A DNA stretch of 64,000 nucleotides from CAYQJS01 sp964417895. Its GTDB lineage: Bacteria; Chloroflexota; UBA6077; SHYK01. Shown here piece by piece: positions 1-7,622 of this stretch. The stretch covers positions 62,001-126,000 of the forward strand of contig CAYQJS010000004.1 of NCBI GenBank assembly GCA_964417895.1. Reading direction: 5' to 3'. Position numbers and translations under genes: made by a program. Every line of letters starts with the position of its first letter. Position 1 is the stretch's first letter. The notes beneath the pieces were generated by a model that saw only the letters and a program-made list of their open reading frames with translations, ran no database searches and was not told the origin of the DNA.

Positions 1-55
1 CCACGACGAGCGCCAGGACGAGGCTAAAGGAACGGAGTAGGTTGGCGGTGCTCAC
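1..55 (-). CDS. N-terminus of an exported protein (cut by window edge)
   Basis: Only the first 18 codons are visible; the gene runs leftward off the window. A GTG start at 55 is preceded by a strong ribosome binding site (GGAGGTGA on the minus strand, about six bases upstream). The residues read MSTANLLRSF followed by SLVLALVV, an Arg then a hydrophobic run, as in a signal peptide or first membrane helix. It is likely a secreted or membrane protein; the family cannot be told. It lies downstream of the amidohydrolase on the same strand, with a repeat array between them. Confidence 0.55.
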   Translation of the reverse strand, partial: MSTANLLRSFSLVLALVV

Positions 56-75
56 GCGCTCACCTCCGAAAACGA

Positions 76-117
76 GTCCCAAGTCCCAGGTCCCAAGTCC
101 CAGGTCCCAGGTACCGA
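76..117. repeat. Heptanucleotide tandem array, unit GTCCCAR
   Basis: Five clean seven-base units (GTCCCAA or GTCCCAG) run from 76 to 110, followed by one degenerate unit. The array sits between the partial exported-protein gene and the amidohydrolase stop codon. The same unit family recurs at 17364, and other seven-base families occur elsewhere in the window. Confidence 0.85.
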
Positions 118-124
118 GCCGCCT

Positions 125-1234
125 TCAGTTGACCGCCGCCAGGCCCGCCATCGGCTCCCGGCTCTTACCGACCGGGAGCCCGAAGAACTCGGCGGCGTTG
201 AGCCCGAGGATCCGATCCTTCTGCGCCTCGGTGAGGCGCGTGTTGGTCACCACGTCATCGATGCACGACTCGCCGGCGCCGCCCAGACCATGGGGGAAGT
301 CGATAGCCATCATCAGGCGGTCCGCGCCGTAGCGCTGCGTGACGTACGTCAACGTCTCCTTCTCCGTGCTAACGTTCGCGGCGATCCAGACCTGGTCAAG
401 GTACTCGTGGGGTCGCTTGGCGATCAGCTCGTTGACGCCCTCCTGGTCGTACACCTCGTTGAGTCGATCCATGAGCGTGGGCAGATAGCCGCAACCTGTC
501 TCGAGGAGCCCGATGCGGAGGCGCGGGAACATGTCGAACACACCTCCGCAGATGAACGAGGTGATGGCCAGCGTTCCCTCGTACAGGAAGCCAAGCGCAT
601 TGTCGAGGTGAAACTTGGTGAGACGTTCGAGGCCCAGCAACACGCCGCTTCGGCTGGGGTGGAGGTAAAGCGGGACCCCCAGCTCCTCGATCCTGGCGTA
701 GACGGGCCAGAACTGCGGCTCGTCCAAGTTCTGGCCGTTCACATTGGTGAACATGGTGGCCGCATGGAGCCCGAGCTGCTTCACCGCCCGCTCGATCTCT
801 TCGACCGCGCGCGTTGGGCTCTGCATCGGCAGGTGCGCGATGCCGAGGAAGCGACCGGGGAACCTGTTCAGGACCCGGGACATGGCGTTGTTGTAGGACT
901 GGCACACGCTCGTCGCCAGATCCGCGTCCACGTCGTAGTGGAAGCACTCGTTGGAGGGCACAAGGACCTGCATATCGATGCCAAGCCGGTCGAGGAACTC
1001 GATGCGCAGCTCCGGCTCCCAGAATCCGGGCCGCTGGCGCCGAAGCTGCAGGAGGTTCGGCAACACGTCGTGCTGATGGTGCGACATGTGGGCCTCTCGC
1101 TCCGGATAGGTGATCCGACAGCGGCCGCCGGCGTCGCACCATAGCCGCGGTCGGCGGTCGCCGAACCTGGGGTCGACGTCGTCGAACACATCCTTGGGGA
1201 AGAAGTGCGAGTCGCAGTCGATGCGTATCGCCAT
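125..1234 (-). CDS. Amidohydrolase family 2 (metal-dependent hydrolase/decarboxylase)
   Basis: A 369-residue protein of the amidohydrolase-2 group (TIM-barrel hydrolases and decarboxylases related to ACMSD and gamma-resorcylate decarboxylase). Visible signatures are the N-terminal IDCDSHFFP metal-binding strand, YLHPSRSG in mid-protein, LLETGCGYLP, and the C-terminal MMAIDFPHG carrying the conserved Asp. The ATG at 1234 is chosen because the domain begins at once (MAIRIDCDSH); the frame stays open upstream but the sequence there is not conserved-looking. Such enzymes usually act on cyclic or aromatic carboxylates; the substrate cannot be read from sequence. An MFS transporter gene ends 41 bases upstream on the same strand and may supply substrate. 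A second member of the family lies at 40547. Confidence 0.88.
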   Translation of the reverse strand: MAIRIDCDSHFFPKDVFDDVDPRFGDRRPRLWCDAGGRCRITYPEREAHMSHHQHDVLPNLLQLRRQRPGFWEPELRIEFLDRLGIDMQVLVPSNECFHYDVDADLATSVCQSYNNAMSRVLNRFPGRFLGIAHLPMQSPTRAVEEIERAVKQLGLHAATMFTNVNGQNLDEPQFWPVYARIEELGVPLYLHPSRSGVLLGLERLTKFHLDNALGFLYEGTLAITSFICGGVFDMFPRLRIGLLETGCGYLPTLMDRLNEVYDQEGVNELIAKRPHEYLDQVWIAANVSTEKETLTYVTQRYGADRLMMAIDFPHGLGGAGESCIDDVVTNTRLTEAQKDRILGLNAAEFFGLPVGKSREPMAGLAAVN

Positions 1235-1275
1235 CGTCGTCGAGCCTCCGATCGAGAATGGGCTACAGCATAGCG

Positions 1276-2553
1276 CTATCCGGCCTTGCGTGCCGTCGCT
1301 GGCTCGGTGGCGCCGGCCATTCCCGCCGTTTGCCTCTTCAGGGGTTCTTTCACCTGGGTCCCGAGAACGAGCGCTGTGGCCATTGCCGTCGCGCACAGAA
1401 ACATGAAGGCTATGCCGTAGTCATAGGCCTCCGCCAGGTAGGCGAAGGCCAGCGGGCTCGCCACCTGGCCCACTTCACCGACCGTCCGCCAGACGCCAAA
1501 GAACTTGCCGCGCACGTGCGCGGGTGCGATGTCCGATCCGATCACCTGCATATTGCCCGAAGTGATGTTCTGGGCCGCGTGCATCACCAGGAATGCCACC
1601 ACGAAGGCCTCGAAGGGAAGCCGCAGGAACGCCGTCGCGGCGATGAAGGCGAGGCCCAGGCTCAGCAGGACGAAGCCGGGTACGACCGTCTTCTTGCGGC
1701 CGAAGCGATCCATGATGGCGCCTGTCGAGAAGACGATGGGGATGCCGACGGCGCCCGCCATGGTGCTGATGACGCCCAGGGTTTCCGGGCCGATGCCATA
1801 CCAGTAGACGGGGTACAGATTGACGGCGCCGGAGTGGAGCGTGCCCCGGGTCAGCGAGGCGAGGAACTGGGCGAAAAAGAAGATGAGCACGGGGTAGACG
1901 AGCAGCGCCGCGATGGTGGACTGCGAGGGCCCGCCTCCTCCCTCGGCCCGCGCCGACCGCCCGCTGGCCGGCGCGGTCTCACGCAGCACCTTGTAGCTGG
2001 GGATGATGGCGAGCAGCGACAGGACGCCGTGGAGGATGAAGGGCACACGGATGTCCCAGGCGGCGGCGAGGAATCCGCCCGCGGTCGGACCCAGCAGTCG
2101 ACCGACGGTCTCCATGCCCAGCATGCCGGTGATCTGTCGGCCGCGCTGCCGATCGCCGCCGGTGTCGGCGATCATGGCCAGCCGCCCCAGCATCCACATC
2201 TGCTGCGCCCACCCGCCGAGAAAGCGGTACACCAGCAGCTCGGGGAACGACTGAGCAGAGGCCGTCAGAAACGACGACAGCGCCACCAGCACGGGACCGA
2301 GCAGGACGACCTTCCGTCGGCCGAATCGGTCCACCAGAAAGCCGGTGGGAATCGAGGCCAGGAGGCCGCCCAGCATGTGGGCGACGAACACCTGGGAAGC
2401 GACGCCGAACGAGACGTCGAAAGACTTGACGTACACGGGGAGCGCGGGGATGGCAATGCCCGCCCCGAGCGCGAGCGTGGCGGCGGGGAGATAGAGGGAA
2501 AGGATGTTCTCCCGGGACAGGACGCGGGTGTTGGTCCGCTGTTCTTGGCTCAT
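1276..2553 (-). CDS. MFS transporter
   Basis: A 425-residue major facilitator permease with about 12 hydrophobic segments. The N-terminal half carries motif A between helices 2 and 3 (GFLVDRFGRRKVV), and the second half repeats it (IMDRFGRKKTVV), showing the usual two six-helix bundles. The ATG at 2553 overlaps the stop of the upstream PIN-domain gene by four bases (ATGA), so translation may be coupled, though the pairing with a toxin looks accidental. The downstream neighbour on the same strand is the amidohydrolase, which suggests uptake or export of a small organic acid or drug-like compound. Substrate unknown. Confidence 0.9.
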   Translation of the reverse strand: MSQEQRTNTRVLSRENILSLYLPAATLALGAGIAIPALPVYVKSFDVSFGVASQVFVAHMLGGLLASIPTGFLVDRFGRRKVVLLGPVLVALSSFLTASAQSFPELLVYRFLGGWAQQMWMLGRLAMIADTGGDRQRGRQITGMLGMETVGRLLGPTAGGFLAAAWDIRVPFILHGVLSLLAIIPSYKVLRETAPASGRSARAEGGGGPSQSTIAALLVYPVLIFFFAQFLASLTRGTLHSGAVNLYPVYWYGIGPETLGVISTMAGAVGIPIVFSTGAIMDRFGRKKTVVPGFVLLSLGLAFIAATAFLRLPFEAFVVAFLVMHAAQNITSGNMQVIGSDIAPAHVRGKFFGVWRTVGEVGQVASPLAFAYLAEAYDYGIAFMFLCATAMATALVLGTQVKEPLKRQTAGMAGATEPATARKAG

Positions 2554-2984
2554 GGCTCATTCGCCGCACTGAGCAGACGAACTCGCGGAAAACGCGCCTG
2601 CGCGACATTGAAAAGCCGCGCATCGGCAGTCCACAAAGGCGCGCCGTATCGCTCGGCAACGGCGAGGTAAGCGGCGTCGTACGCACGAAGCTGGCCCAGC
2701 TCGGCTGCGATCTCACACGCCCGGGCCACAAGATCTGAATCGTGCGGCTTGTGGATCGCACGCCGCAGAAAGTAGCCGAGCGCCTCGATCGATTCCCGGG
2801 CCGTGATTCTTCGGCGAAACGCCTGGAGGCGGAGGATTGACGCGACTTCGTAGTCCAAGAGAGCCGGAGCGACGACCGCCTCCGCCGCCTCTTCCCATCG
2901 GGCCCAGATCCTTTCGGCGCTCTCCGAGTCGGATTCCGGAAGAAACAGCTTGATAACAAGACTTGCGTCAACACACACCGTCAT
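2550..2984 (-). CDS. PIN-domain ribonuclease, VapC-like toxin
   Basis: A 144-residue PIN-domain protein. The start at 2984 gives MTVCVDASLVIKLF, the typical first strand with the first catalytic Asp. Conserved acidic positions follow in APALLDYEVASILR and YDAAYLAVAERY, and the last core strand is PLWTADARLFN. VapC-family proteins are Mg-dependent endoribonucleases that cleave tRNA or rRNA when their antitoxin is lost. The start overlaps the end of the upstream antitoxin-like gene by 17 bases, the standard antitoxin-first arrangement. The stop overlaps the MFS start by four bases. Confidence 0.85.
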   Translation of the reverse strand: MTVCVDASLVIKLFLPESDSESAERIWARWEEAAEAVVAPALLDYEVASILRLQAFRRRITARESIEALGYFLRRAIHKPHDSDLVARACEIAAELGQLRAYDAAYLAVAERYGAPLWTADARLFNVAQARFPRVRLLSAANEP

Positions 2985-3369
2985 CAGGCTCCTCGCCCCG
3001 TACGACCCCCAGAGCTTCGATCGTGGGTATGAGGGTTCGACCCGCAAGCATGCGCCGCGACTTCCGGGCACCCTCGATCCACTGATGCATGAGGGCACGT
3101 AGTTCCTGCGATCCCTCCGGAGGCAGGTCGTCATCAGGGACCTCGCCACGGATGATCCCGATCGCCTGGACCGAGGAAATTAGGCTTCGCGGCTTCAGTT
3201 CGGGATGTAGCGCCGCCTCGACATCGTCACGAAACACAAGCTTGCTCCGTCGGTCCGCAGGGTTGGGATGGGTGGGCACTCCTGTTCGACGCACGAGTCG
3301 CGTCATTCGAGACGCGTTTACCCCGTACTCCGCTGCCGCCTCTTTCAGCGTGAGGAAATCGGAGGGCAT
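2968..3369 (-). CDS. Putative antitoxin with N-terminal helix-turn-helix
   Basis: A 133-residue protein just upstream of, and overlapping, the PIN-domain gene, so most likely its antitoxin. Residues about 5-55 (LTLKEAAAEYGVNASRMTRL, then a Pro-rich wing and a KLVFRDDVEAAL segment) look like an excisionase/MerR-type winged helix-turn-helix for binding its own promoter. Two similar short stretches, SVQAIGIIRGEVPDDD and TIEALGVVRGEEPDDG, recur about 55 residues apart and could be the parts that wrap the toxin. The domain layout is unlike classical AbrB or Phd VapB proteins, so the antitoxin role rests mainly on position. Confidence 0.65.
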   Translation of the reverse strand: MPSDFLTLKEAAAEYGVNASRMTRLVRRTGVPTHPNPADRRSKLVFRDDVEAALHPELKPRSLISSVQAIGIIRGEVPDDDLPPEGSQELRALMHQWIEGARKSRRMLAGRTLIPTIEALGVVRGEEPDDGVC

Positions 3370-3419
3370 GACGCAATCTTAGGGCGGCCCTGCAACTATC
3401 TGCAAGTACTTTTCGGGCC

Positions 3420-3936
3420 TCAGCCAGAGAGGGATTCCAGCAGCGGGCCGGCTGGAATCGGGACGCCGAGCGCTACTACGAACAGGACATAGAAGCCAGG
3501 CCGGCTGCGGCGGAGAGAACGATGGACAGAGTCCATGACTCACCCGCCGCGACCTTCAAGTAGAGAAAGGTGACCAGGAGGATGGCGACGGTGAACCCCA
3601 GAAGCGCGATGGCGACTGCGAATCCGATGAGAGGTGGTTCGCGGCGATGAGGCTGCCGGCGCCCTCCATGTTGTCCACGACGATGTTCGGGTTGCCGGGG
3701 ATGTGGTTGGGAAGATGTCGGGAGAGGACCCGCGCTGTCGTGTCGAAGCCTCCGCCGGGCGCGAAGCCCACGACGATGGTGATCGTCTTGCCCCGGTAGA
3801 AGTCGGACACCGCTTGCGCGCCGCCCCCGGCGGCCTCGCAACGTGACGGCGGAGCCCCCGTGCGTGACGTACACGCGGCCATCGCCAGCGCAATGAGGTG
3901 TCGAAGGCCCCATCGAGACCATTGGTGCAGCACCAT
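3420..3936 (-). pseudogene. Decayed TctC-TctB fusion scar (tripartite tricarboxylate transporter)
   Basis: Three pieces in three frames. From 3936 leftward, one frame reads as the mature N-terminus of a TctC/Bug-type periplasmic receptor (KTITIVVGFAPGGGFDTTAR, then NIVVDNMEGAGSLIAAN). Around 3640 it switches to a second frame with two membrane helices typical of the C-terminal half of TctB (GFAVAIALLGFTVAILLV). Near 3490 a third frame continues as FYVLFVVALGVPIPAGPLL and ends at the stop at 3420. About 230 receptor residues and the front of TctB are missing. The simplest reading is one large deletion joining tctC to tctB, followed by a frameshift. No intact TctA, B or C gene is in the window. 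It cannot make a working transporter. Confidence 0.8.
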
Positions 3937-3957
3937 CTCGCCTCCGTGACTGCTCGT

Positions 3958-4009
3958 CGTGATTGCCTGTCGTAATTGCCTGTCGTGATTGCCTGTCGTG
4001 ATTGCCTGT
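3958..4009. repeat. Four tandem 13-bp repeats
   Basis: The unit CGTGATTGCCTGT occurs four times head to tail; the second copy has one change (A for G). It lies upstream of the decayed transporter gene on the minus strand and about 55 bases before the DUF488 gene on the plus strand. Its role is unknown. The unit length differs from the seven-base arrays elsewhere. Confidence 0.9.
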
Positions 4010-4064
4010 ATCGTAGATACGCGGCGTTCGGCACGCTAGTTTCCTCCAGATAGCCCGCCACTTC

Positions 4065-4510
4065 ATGGTGTCCATGCACATCTTCACGATCGGTTACAGC
4101 AAGAGGAGTGCACCCGAGTTCTTCGGCGCACTTCGGCGAGCGGGCATCAGGCGGTGCGTTGACGTTCGTCTGGCCAACACGTCACAGCTTGCCGGCTTCA
4201 CCAAGCGCGGCGATCTTCCATTCTTCCTCCGAGAGCTCTGCGGCGCGGAGTACATCGCCGAACCGCTCCTCGTACCGACCCGGGACCTGGTCGACGCCTA
4301 CAGAAAGGGGAAAGCGAGCTGGGAGGAGTACGAGCGGCGCTTCCTCCAGCTGCTGGCTGAGCGCAAGGTCGAGGTCGAACTAGACCCGAGGCTGTTCGAC
4401 GTCCCCACCGTCCTCCCTGCGTCGAGCAAACCGCCGAGCATTGCCACCGGCGGCTGGTGCTCGAGTACCTCGAGGATGCGTGGGGCGAACTCTCGGTCAC
4501 GCATCTCTAG
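4065..4510 (+). pseudogene. DUF488 family protein, frameshifted
   Basis: The first 116 or so residues match DUF488: IFTIGYSKRSAPEFFGALRR at the start, then VDVRLANTSQLAGF and the Lys/Arg-rich helix with DLPFFLREL. Around 4411-4418 the frame is lost. In the adjacent frame the normal C-terminus follows directly: CVEQTAEHCHRRLVLEYL, the family's conserved Cys/His segment, then a stop at 4508-4510. One missing base in a C-rich run explains it. The gene could be a recent pseudogene or the run may hold a sequencing or assembly error. Translation could start at 4065 or at the second ATG, 4074. The function of DUF488 is unknown. Confidence 0.8.
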
Positions 4511-4533
4511 CACCTGTGCTACGATGCAGCACC

Positions 4534-4818
4534 ATGAAACGGATCAGCGTGCGGGAGCTGCGCCAGTACGCGAGCGTCTGGCTTCGCCGCGTGGAGGCGG
4601 GGGAAACCCTTGAGATCACCAATCGCGGGCGACCGGTGGCGGTGCTGGCCCCGCACCCCCAGGGCGACGAGCTAGAGCGGCTCATCGCCTCGGGAAGGGT
4701 GACACCTGCCAAGGGCGATCTGATCGAGTTCCTCAAGCGCAATCCACCTCTCGAACCAGTGCCCGGCCAGCCCCTGCCCTCAAAGGTACTAGAGGACATG
4801 CGTGCTGACGAGCGCTGA
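4534..4818 (+). CDS. Phd/YefM-type antitoxin (VapB-like)
   Basis: A 94-residue protein beginning MKRISVRELRQYASVWLRRV, a clear Phd/YefM fold: strand, helix that positions the chain, then TLEITNRGRPVAVLAP. The C-terminal half is acidic and proline-rich, as expected for the flexible toxin-neutralising tail. The ATG at 4534 fits the family start. It overlaps the PIN-domain toxin by 17 bases. Antitoxins of this type bind their own promoter and repress the pair; the 23 bases between the DUF488 remnant and this start leave little room, so the promoter probably lies inside the remnant. Confidence 0.88.
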   Translation: MKRISVRELRQYASVWLRRVEAGETLEITNRGRPVAVLAPHPQGDELERLIASGRVTPAKGDLIEFLKRNPPLEPVPGQPLPSKVLEDMRADER

Positions 4819-5221
4819 CCTCGTTTACCTCGACTCGTCAGCGCTGGTGAAACTGGTCGTCCACGAAGCCGAATCAGCAGACCTGGATCGGTACCTCAGC
4901 GGCCAGCACGGTCGCGCTTCCTGCGTTCTCGCCTGGGTGGAGGTAGTTCGAGCAGTGCGAGGTCAGGGCCCCTCGGCTGTGGCGCGTGCCCGCGGTGTCC
5001 TGGCAGACCTCCTTCTTGTTCGACTGGACAACGACATCCTAGACACGGCTGCGGAGATCGATCCACCTGCGTTGCGCAGCCTCGATGCAATCCATCTCGC
5101 CGCGGCACGCGCCCTCGGTAGCAGGCTCGCGACCGTCGTGACCTACGACCGAAGAATGGCCCAGGCTTCCCGAGAATTGGGCATGAAGGTCGCAGCACCG
5201 GGCACAGCACTCAACTCTTGA
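4802..5221 (+). CDS. PIN-domain ribonuclease, VapC-like toxin
   Basis: A 139-residue PIN-domain protein with a GTG start at 4802 inside the antitoxin gene. LVYLDSSALVKLVV supplies the first catalytic Asp, WVEVVRAV the conserved Glu, and SLDAIHLAAARAL the third acidic residue of the metal site, with VTYDRRMAQAS as the last. Expected to be an Mg-dependent RNase held inactive by the upstream Phd-type protein. It is a different subfamily from the PIN toxin at 2550, so the two modules arose separately. The 233 bases downstream hold no gene I can support. Confidence 0.9.
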   Translation: MLTSADLVYLDSSALVKLVVHEAESADLDRYLSGQHGRASCVLAWVEVVRAVRGQGPSAVARARGVLADLLLVRLDNDILDTAAEIDPPALRSLDAIHLAAARALGSRLATVVTYDRRMAQASRELGMKVAAPGTALNS

Positions 5222-5454
5222 CCCCTCGAGATCACCCACCAAGAGCCCGGAGCCAGTGCCGTGTGTGGTACGCTCCGACACACACGCGAAGCCGTCCTGG
5301 GCGTGTCCCTGGGGGTAGCTCCATGAGGCGTCTTACCCGTGTCCTGAAGCACACTCGGATGCCGCGCCTGATCGGCGCTGCTATCTGCGGTGTCGTCGTC
5401 CTGGCCGATTGGGGATCGCGGATGCGGTGCCGATCTCGACGAGGAGTGTAAGCC

Positions 5455-6624
5455 ATGGCTAACCAGGAGTATCTGCGGTGGGGCATTGCCGGCATTGGAT
5501 CGGGGGCCAGTAATCTGCTCGGCGGCTTTGCGCGCAGCCCGCACGTGAAGGTGACGGCGGCCGCCGACATCCGCAAGGAGGCCGTCGAGGCCTTCGGCCG
5601 CGAGTTCGGTTGCGAGACCTACCTCTCCGTCGAGGACATGTGTAAGAGCCCGAACGTCGACGCCGTGTGGGTCGCGACCCCCAACCATTTGCACGCTGAG
5701 CACGTCATCGCCGCGGTGGAGCACGGCAAGCACTGCACGGTCTCCAAGCCCATGGCCATCACCCTCGAAGAATGCGAGGCCATGAACCAGGCCGCGGAGC
5801 GGAACGGCGTCGTCCTCCTGAGCGGCCACACACAGAGCATGCTGCCGCCGGTCCGAGCGATGGCCGAGGAGGTCCGCAGCGGCAAGTACGGCAAATTGGG
5901 GATGATCCACAGCTGGCACTACAACGACTGGATGTACCGGCCCCGCATGCCCTACGAGCTCGACGTCGCCATGGGCGGCGGCCTCATCTATCGGCAGTCT
6001 CCCCACCACATCGACATCGTGCGCCTGATCGGTGGCGGCCTCGTACGATCGGTCCGCGCCCAGACCATGGTCCTGGACCCCGAGCGCCACGCGCCCGGTA
6101 TGTTCGTCGCCTACCTGGAGTTCGAGGGGCGCATTCCCTGCACGATCGTCTACAACGGCTACGGCCACTTTGAGTCGTCAGAGCTGACCTTCGGCGGCCG
6201 ATACTCCCCGGGTAGGGTGACGAAGGCGACGACACTCGAGGAGGAGGCGGCGATGAAAGAGGCGCGCCGCTACACCGCCGGCGGGCAGAGCCGCGCCGAG
6301 GTGGACTCCCAGGCGGCCGAGGAGCCGACTCACGGCGCCTTTGGGCTGACCATCGCGACATGCGAGCGGGCCGACATCCGTCAGTCACCGCACGGGCTCT
6401 GGGTGTACGACGCCGAGGGCAAGCACGAGATCGTGGTCCCCAAGGACGCCGTGCGGGGGGAAGCCGAGTTCGAGGAGATGTACCAAGCGGTCGTGAACAA
6501 GAAGCATGTTGTACACGATGGGCGGTGGGGCGAGGCGACCCACGAGGTCACCGTGGCCATCATGGAGTCCGCCCGCACCGGGAATGAGGTGTTCCTCTCG
6601 CACCAGGTGCCGGTGCCGGAGTAA
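5455..6624 (+). CDS. Gfo/Idh/MocA family NAD(P)-dependent oxidoreductase
   Basis: A 389-residue two-domain oxidoreductase. Residues about 8-125 form a Rossmann fold starting RWGIAGIGSGASNL (a loosened GxGxxG) and including the family motif KHCTVSKPMAI, where EKP is normal and SKP occurs here; the Lys is the conserved one. The second domain carries GGGLIYRQSPHHIDIVRLIG, with the HxxD pair of the active site. The overall look is close to dihydrodiol dehydrogenases of phthalate breakdown, but sugar or inositol substrates cannot be excluded. Ribosome binding site GAGGAG lies just upstream of the ATG. It stands alone; the DUF72 gene downstream follows a repeat. Confidence 0.85.
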   Translation: MANQEYLRWGIAGIGSGASNLLGGFARSPHVKVTAAADIRKEAVEAFGREFGCETYLSVEDMCKSPNVDAVWVATPNHLHAEHVIAAVEHGKHCTVSKPMAITLEECEAMNQAAERNGVVLLSGHTQSMLPPVRAMAEEVRSGKYGKLGMIHSWHYNDWMYRPRMPYELDVAMGGGLIYRQSPHHIDIVRLIGGGLVRSVRAQTMVLDPERHAPGMFVAYLEFEGRIPCTIVYNGYGHFESSELTFGGRYSPGRVTKATTLEEEAAMKEARRYTAGGQSRAEVDSQAAEEPTHGAFGLTIATCERADIRQSPHGLWVYDAEGKHEIVVPKDAVRGEAEFEEMYQAVVNKKHVVHDGRWGEATHEVTVAIMESARTGNEVFLSHQVPVPE

Positions 6625-6629
6625 CAACC

Positions 6630-6778
6630 CCCTCTACCTCTGGGAGAGGGCAGGGGTGAGGGCGCCACCCTCTTCCTCTTGGGAGAGCGGGGTTTGGGCG
6701 CGCCGCCCGGGGAACGCCCTCACCCGACTCGTCCCGATCGCTCGGGGCTCGCCGGCCTCTCCCAGAGGGAGGCGTGGA
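6630..6778. repeat. Dispersed palindromic repeat (CCTCTGGGAGAGGG family)
   Basis: Two arms, CCTCTACCTCTGGGAGAGGG with GGTGAGGGCG near 6632-6665 and CGCCCTCACCC with CCTCTCCCAGAGGG near 6714-6770, face each other as an imperfect inverted repeat around a G-rich loop. The same building blocks occur at 9056, 16224, 34311, 41880 and 61740. It fills the gap between the oxidoreductase and the DUF72 gene and ends right before the DUF72 start, supplying its purine-rich leader. Confidence 0.75.
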
Positions 6779-6784
6779 GGTGGA

Positions 6785-7531
6785 ATGGCACACGCCTGGA
6801 TCGGGACATCCGGCTTCGGCTACAAGGAATGGAAGCCGAAGTTCTACCCGCCGGACGTCCCCGAGAAGCGGTTCCTTCCCTTCTACGCGTCGCGCTTCGA
6901 TAGCGTCGAGATCGACTACACCTTCTACCGCATGCCGAACCGGAAGATCATCGACTCCTGGAAAGCCGCGACGCCCGACGGCTTCCGCTTCGCGTTGAAG
7001 GCGTCGCAGCGGATCACCCACCGTGAGCGCTTGCGCCTGCCCTCCGACAGCCTCGGTTATTGGCTCGAGACCATAGCCGGCATGGGCGAGCGCCTCGGCA
7101 TCGTCCTCTACCAGCTGCCACCTTTCTTCCACTGCGACCTCGAGCGGCTGGAGGCATTCCTCGCAGCATTGCCCGGCGGCATGGCCGCCGCCTTCGAGTT
7201 CCGCCACGCGTCATGGTTCGTGGACGACGTGTACCGCCTCCTGGAGCAAAGTGGCGCGGCTCTCTGCATCAACGACGGCGACGATAGCACCACGCCCATC
7301 CGGCTCACGGCGCCGGCCACCTATGTGCGCCTGCGCAAGTCCGCGTACCCGGCCGAGCTACGCGAAGAGTGGACCGACCGCATCCGCGGCTGGGTCAAAG
7401 AGGGGGTCGACGTCTTCGCATACATCAAACACGAGGACAACCCGGACGCACCGCTCATTGCGGGGGAGTTCGCGGAAGGTCTCCTCGACGCTGAGGCTCC
7501 GGCGCAAACGCCGGCCTATGGCTCGGGCTGA
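6785..7531 (+). CDS. DUF72 family protein
   Basis: A 248-residue DUF72 protein (TIM-barrel, function unknown). The family start WIGTSGFGYKEWKPKFYP comes immediately after the ATG at 6785. Further hallmarks are ASRFDSVEIDYTFYRMP, FRFALKASQRITH, AFEFRHASWF and YVRLRKS. GTG-rich and open sequence continues upstream but is repeat DNA, so 6785 is the right start; GGAGGTGGA precedes it. The C-terminal DVFAYIKHEDNPDAP is the usual last strand. It is transcribed alone and is followed by a convergent phosphotransferase gene. Confidence 0.9.
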   Translation: MAHAWIGTSGFGYKEWKPKFYPPDVPEKRFLPFYASRFDSVEIDYTFYRMPNRKIIDSWKAATPDGFRFALKASQRITHRERLRLPSDSLGYWLETIAGMGERLGIVLYQLPPFFHCDLERLEAFLAALPGGMAAAFEFRHASWFVDDVYRLLEQSGAALCINDGDDSTTPIRLTAPATYVRLRKSAYPAELREEWTDRIRGWVKEGVDVFAYIKHEDNPDAPLIAGEFAEGLLDAEAPAQTPAYGSG

Positions 7532-7622
7532 AGCGCTTCTCTAGGGGAGCGGGCCAACAACACCCTCGATAGACCTCTGTAAGCCGCGGTTTCCCGAGTA
7601 ATACCCTCCGCCATCCGACCGA

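Noticed and set aside
5222..5454. Short frame from an ATG at 5323 (MRRLTRVLKHTRMPRLIGAA)
   Set aside because: A 42-codon frame with a weak hydrophobic stretch, no family and no support beyond an open frame.
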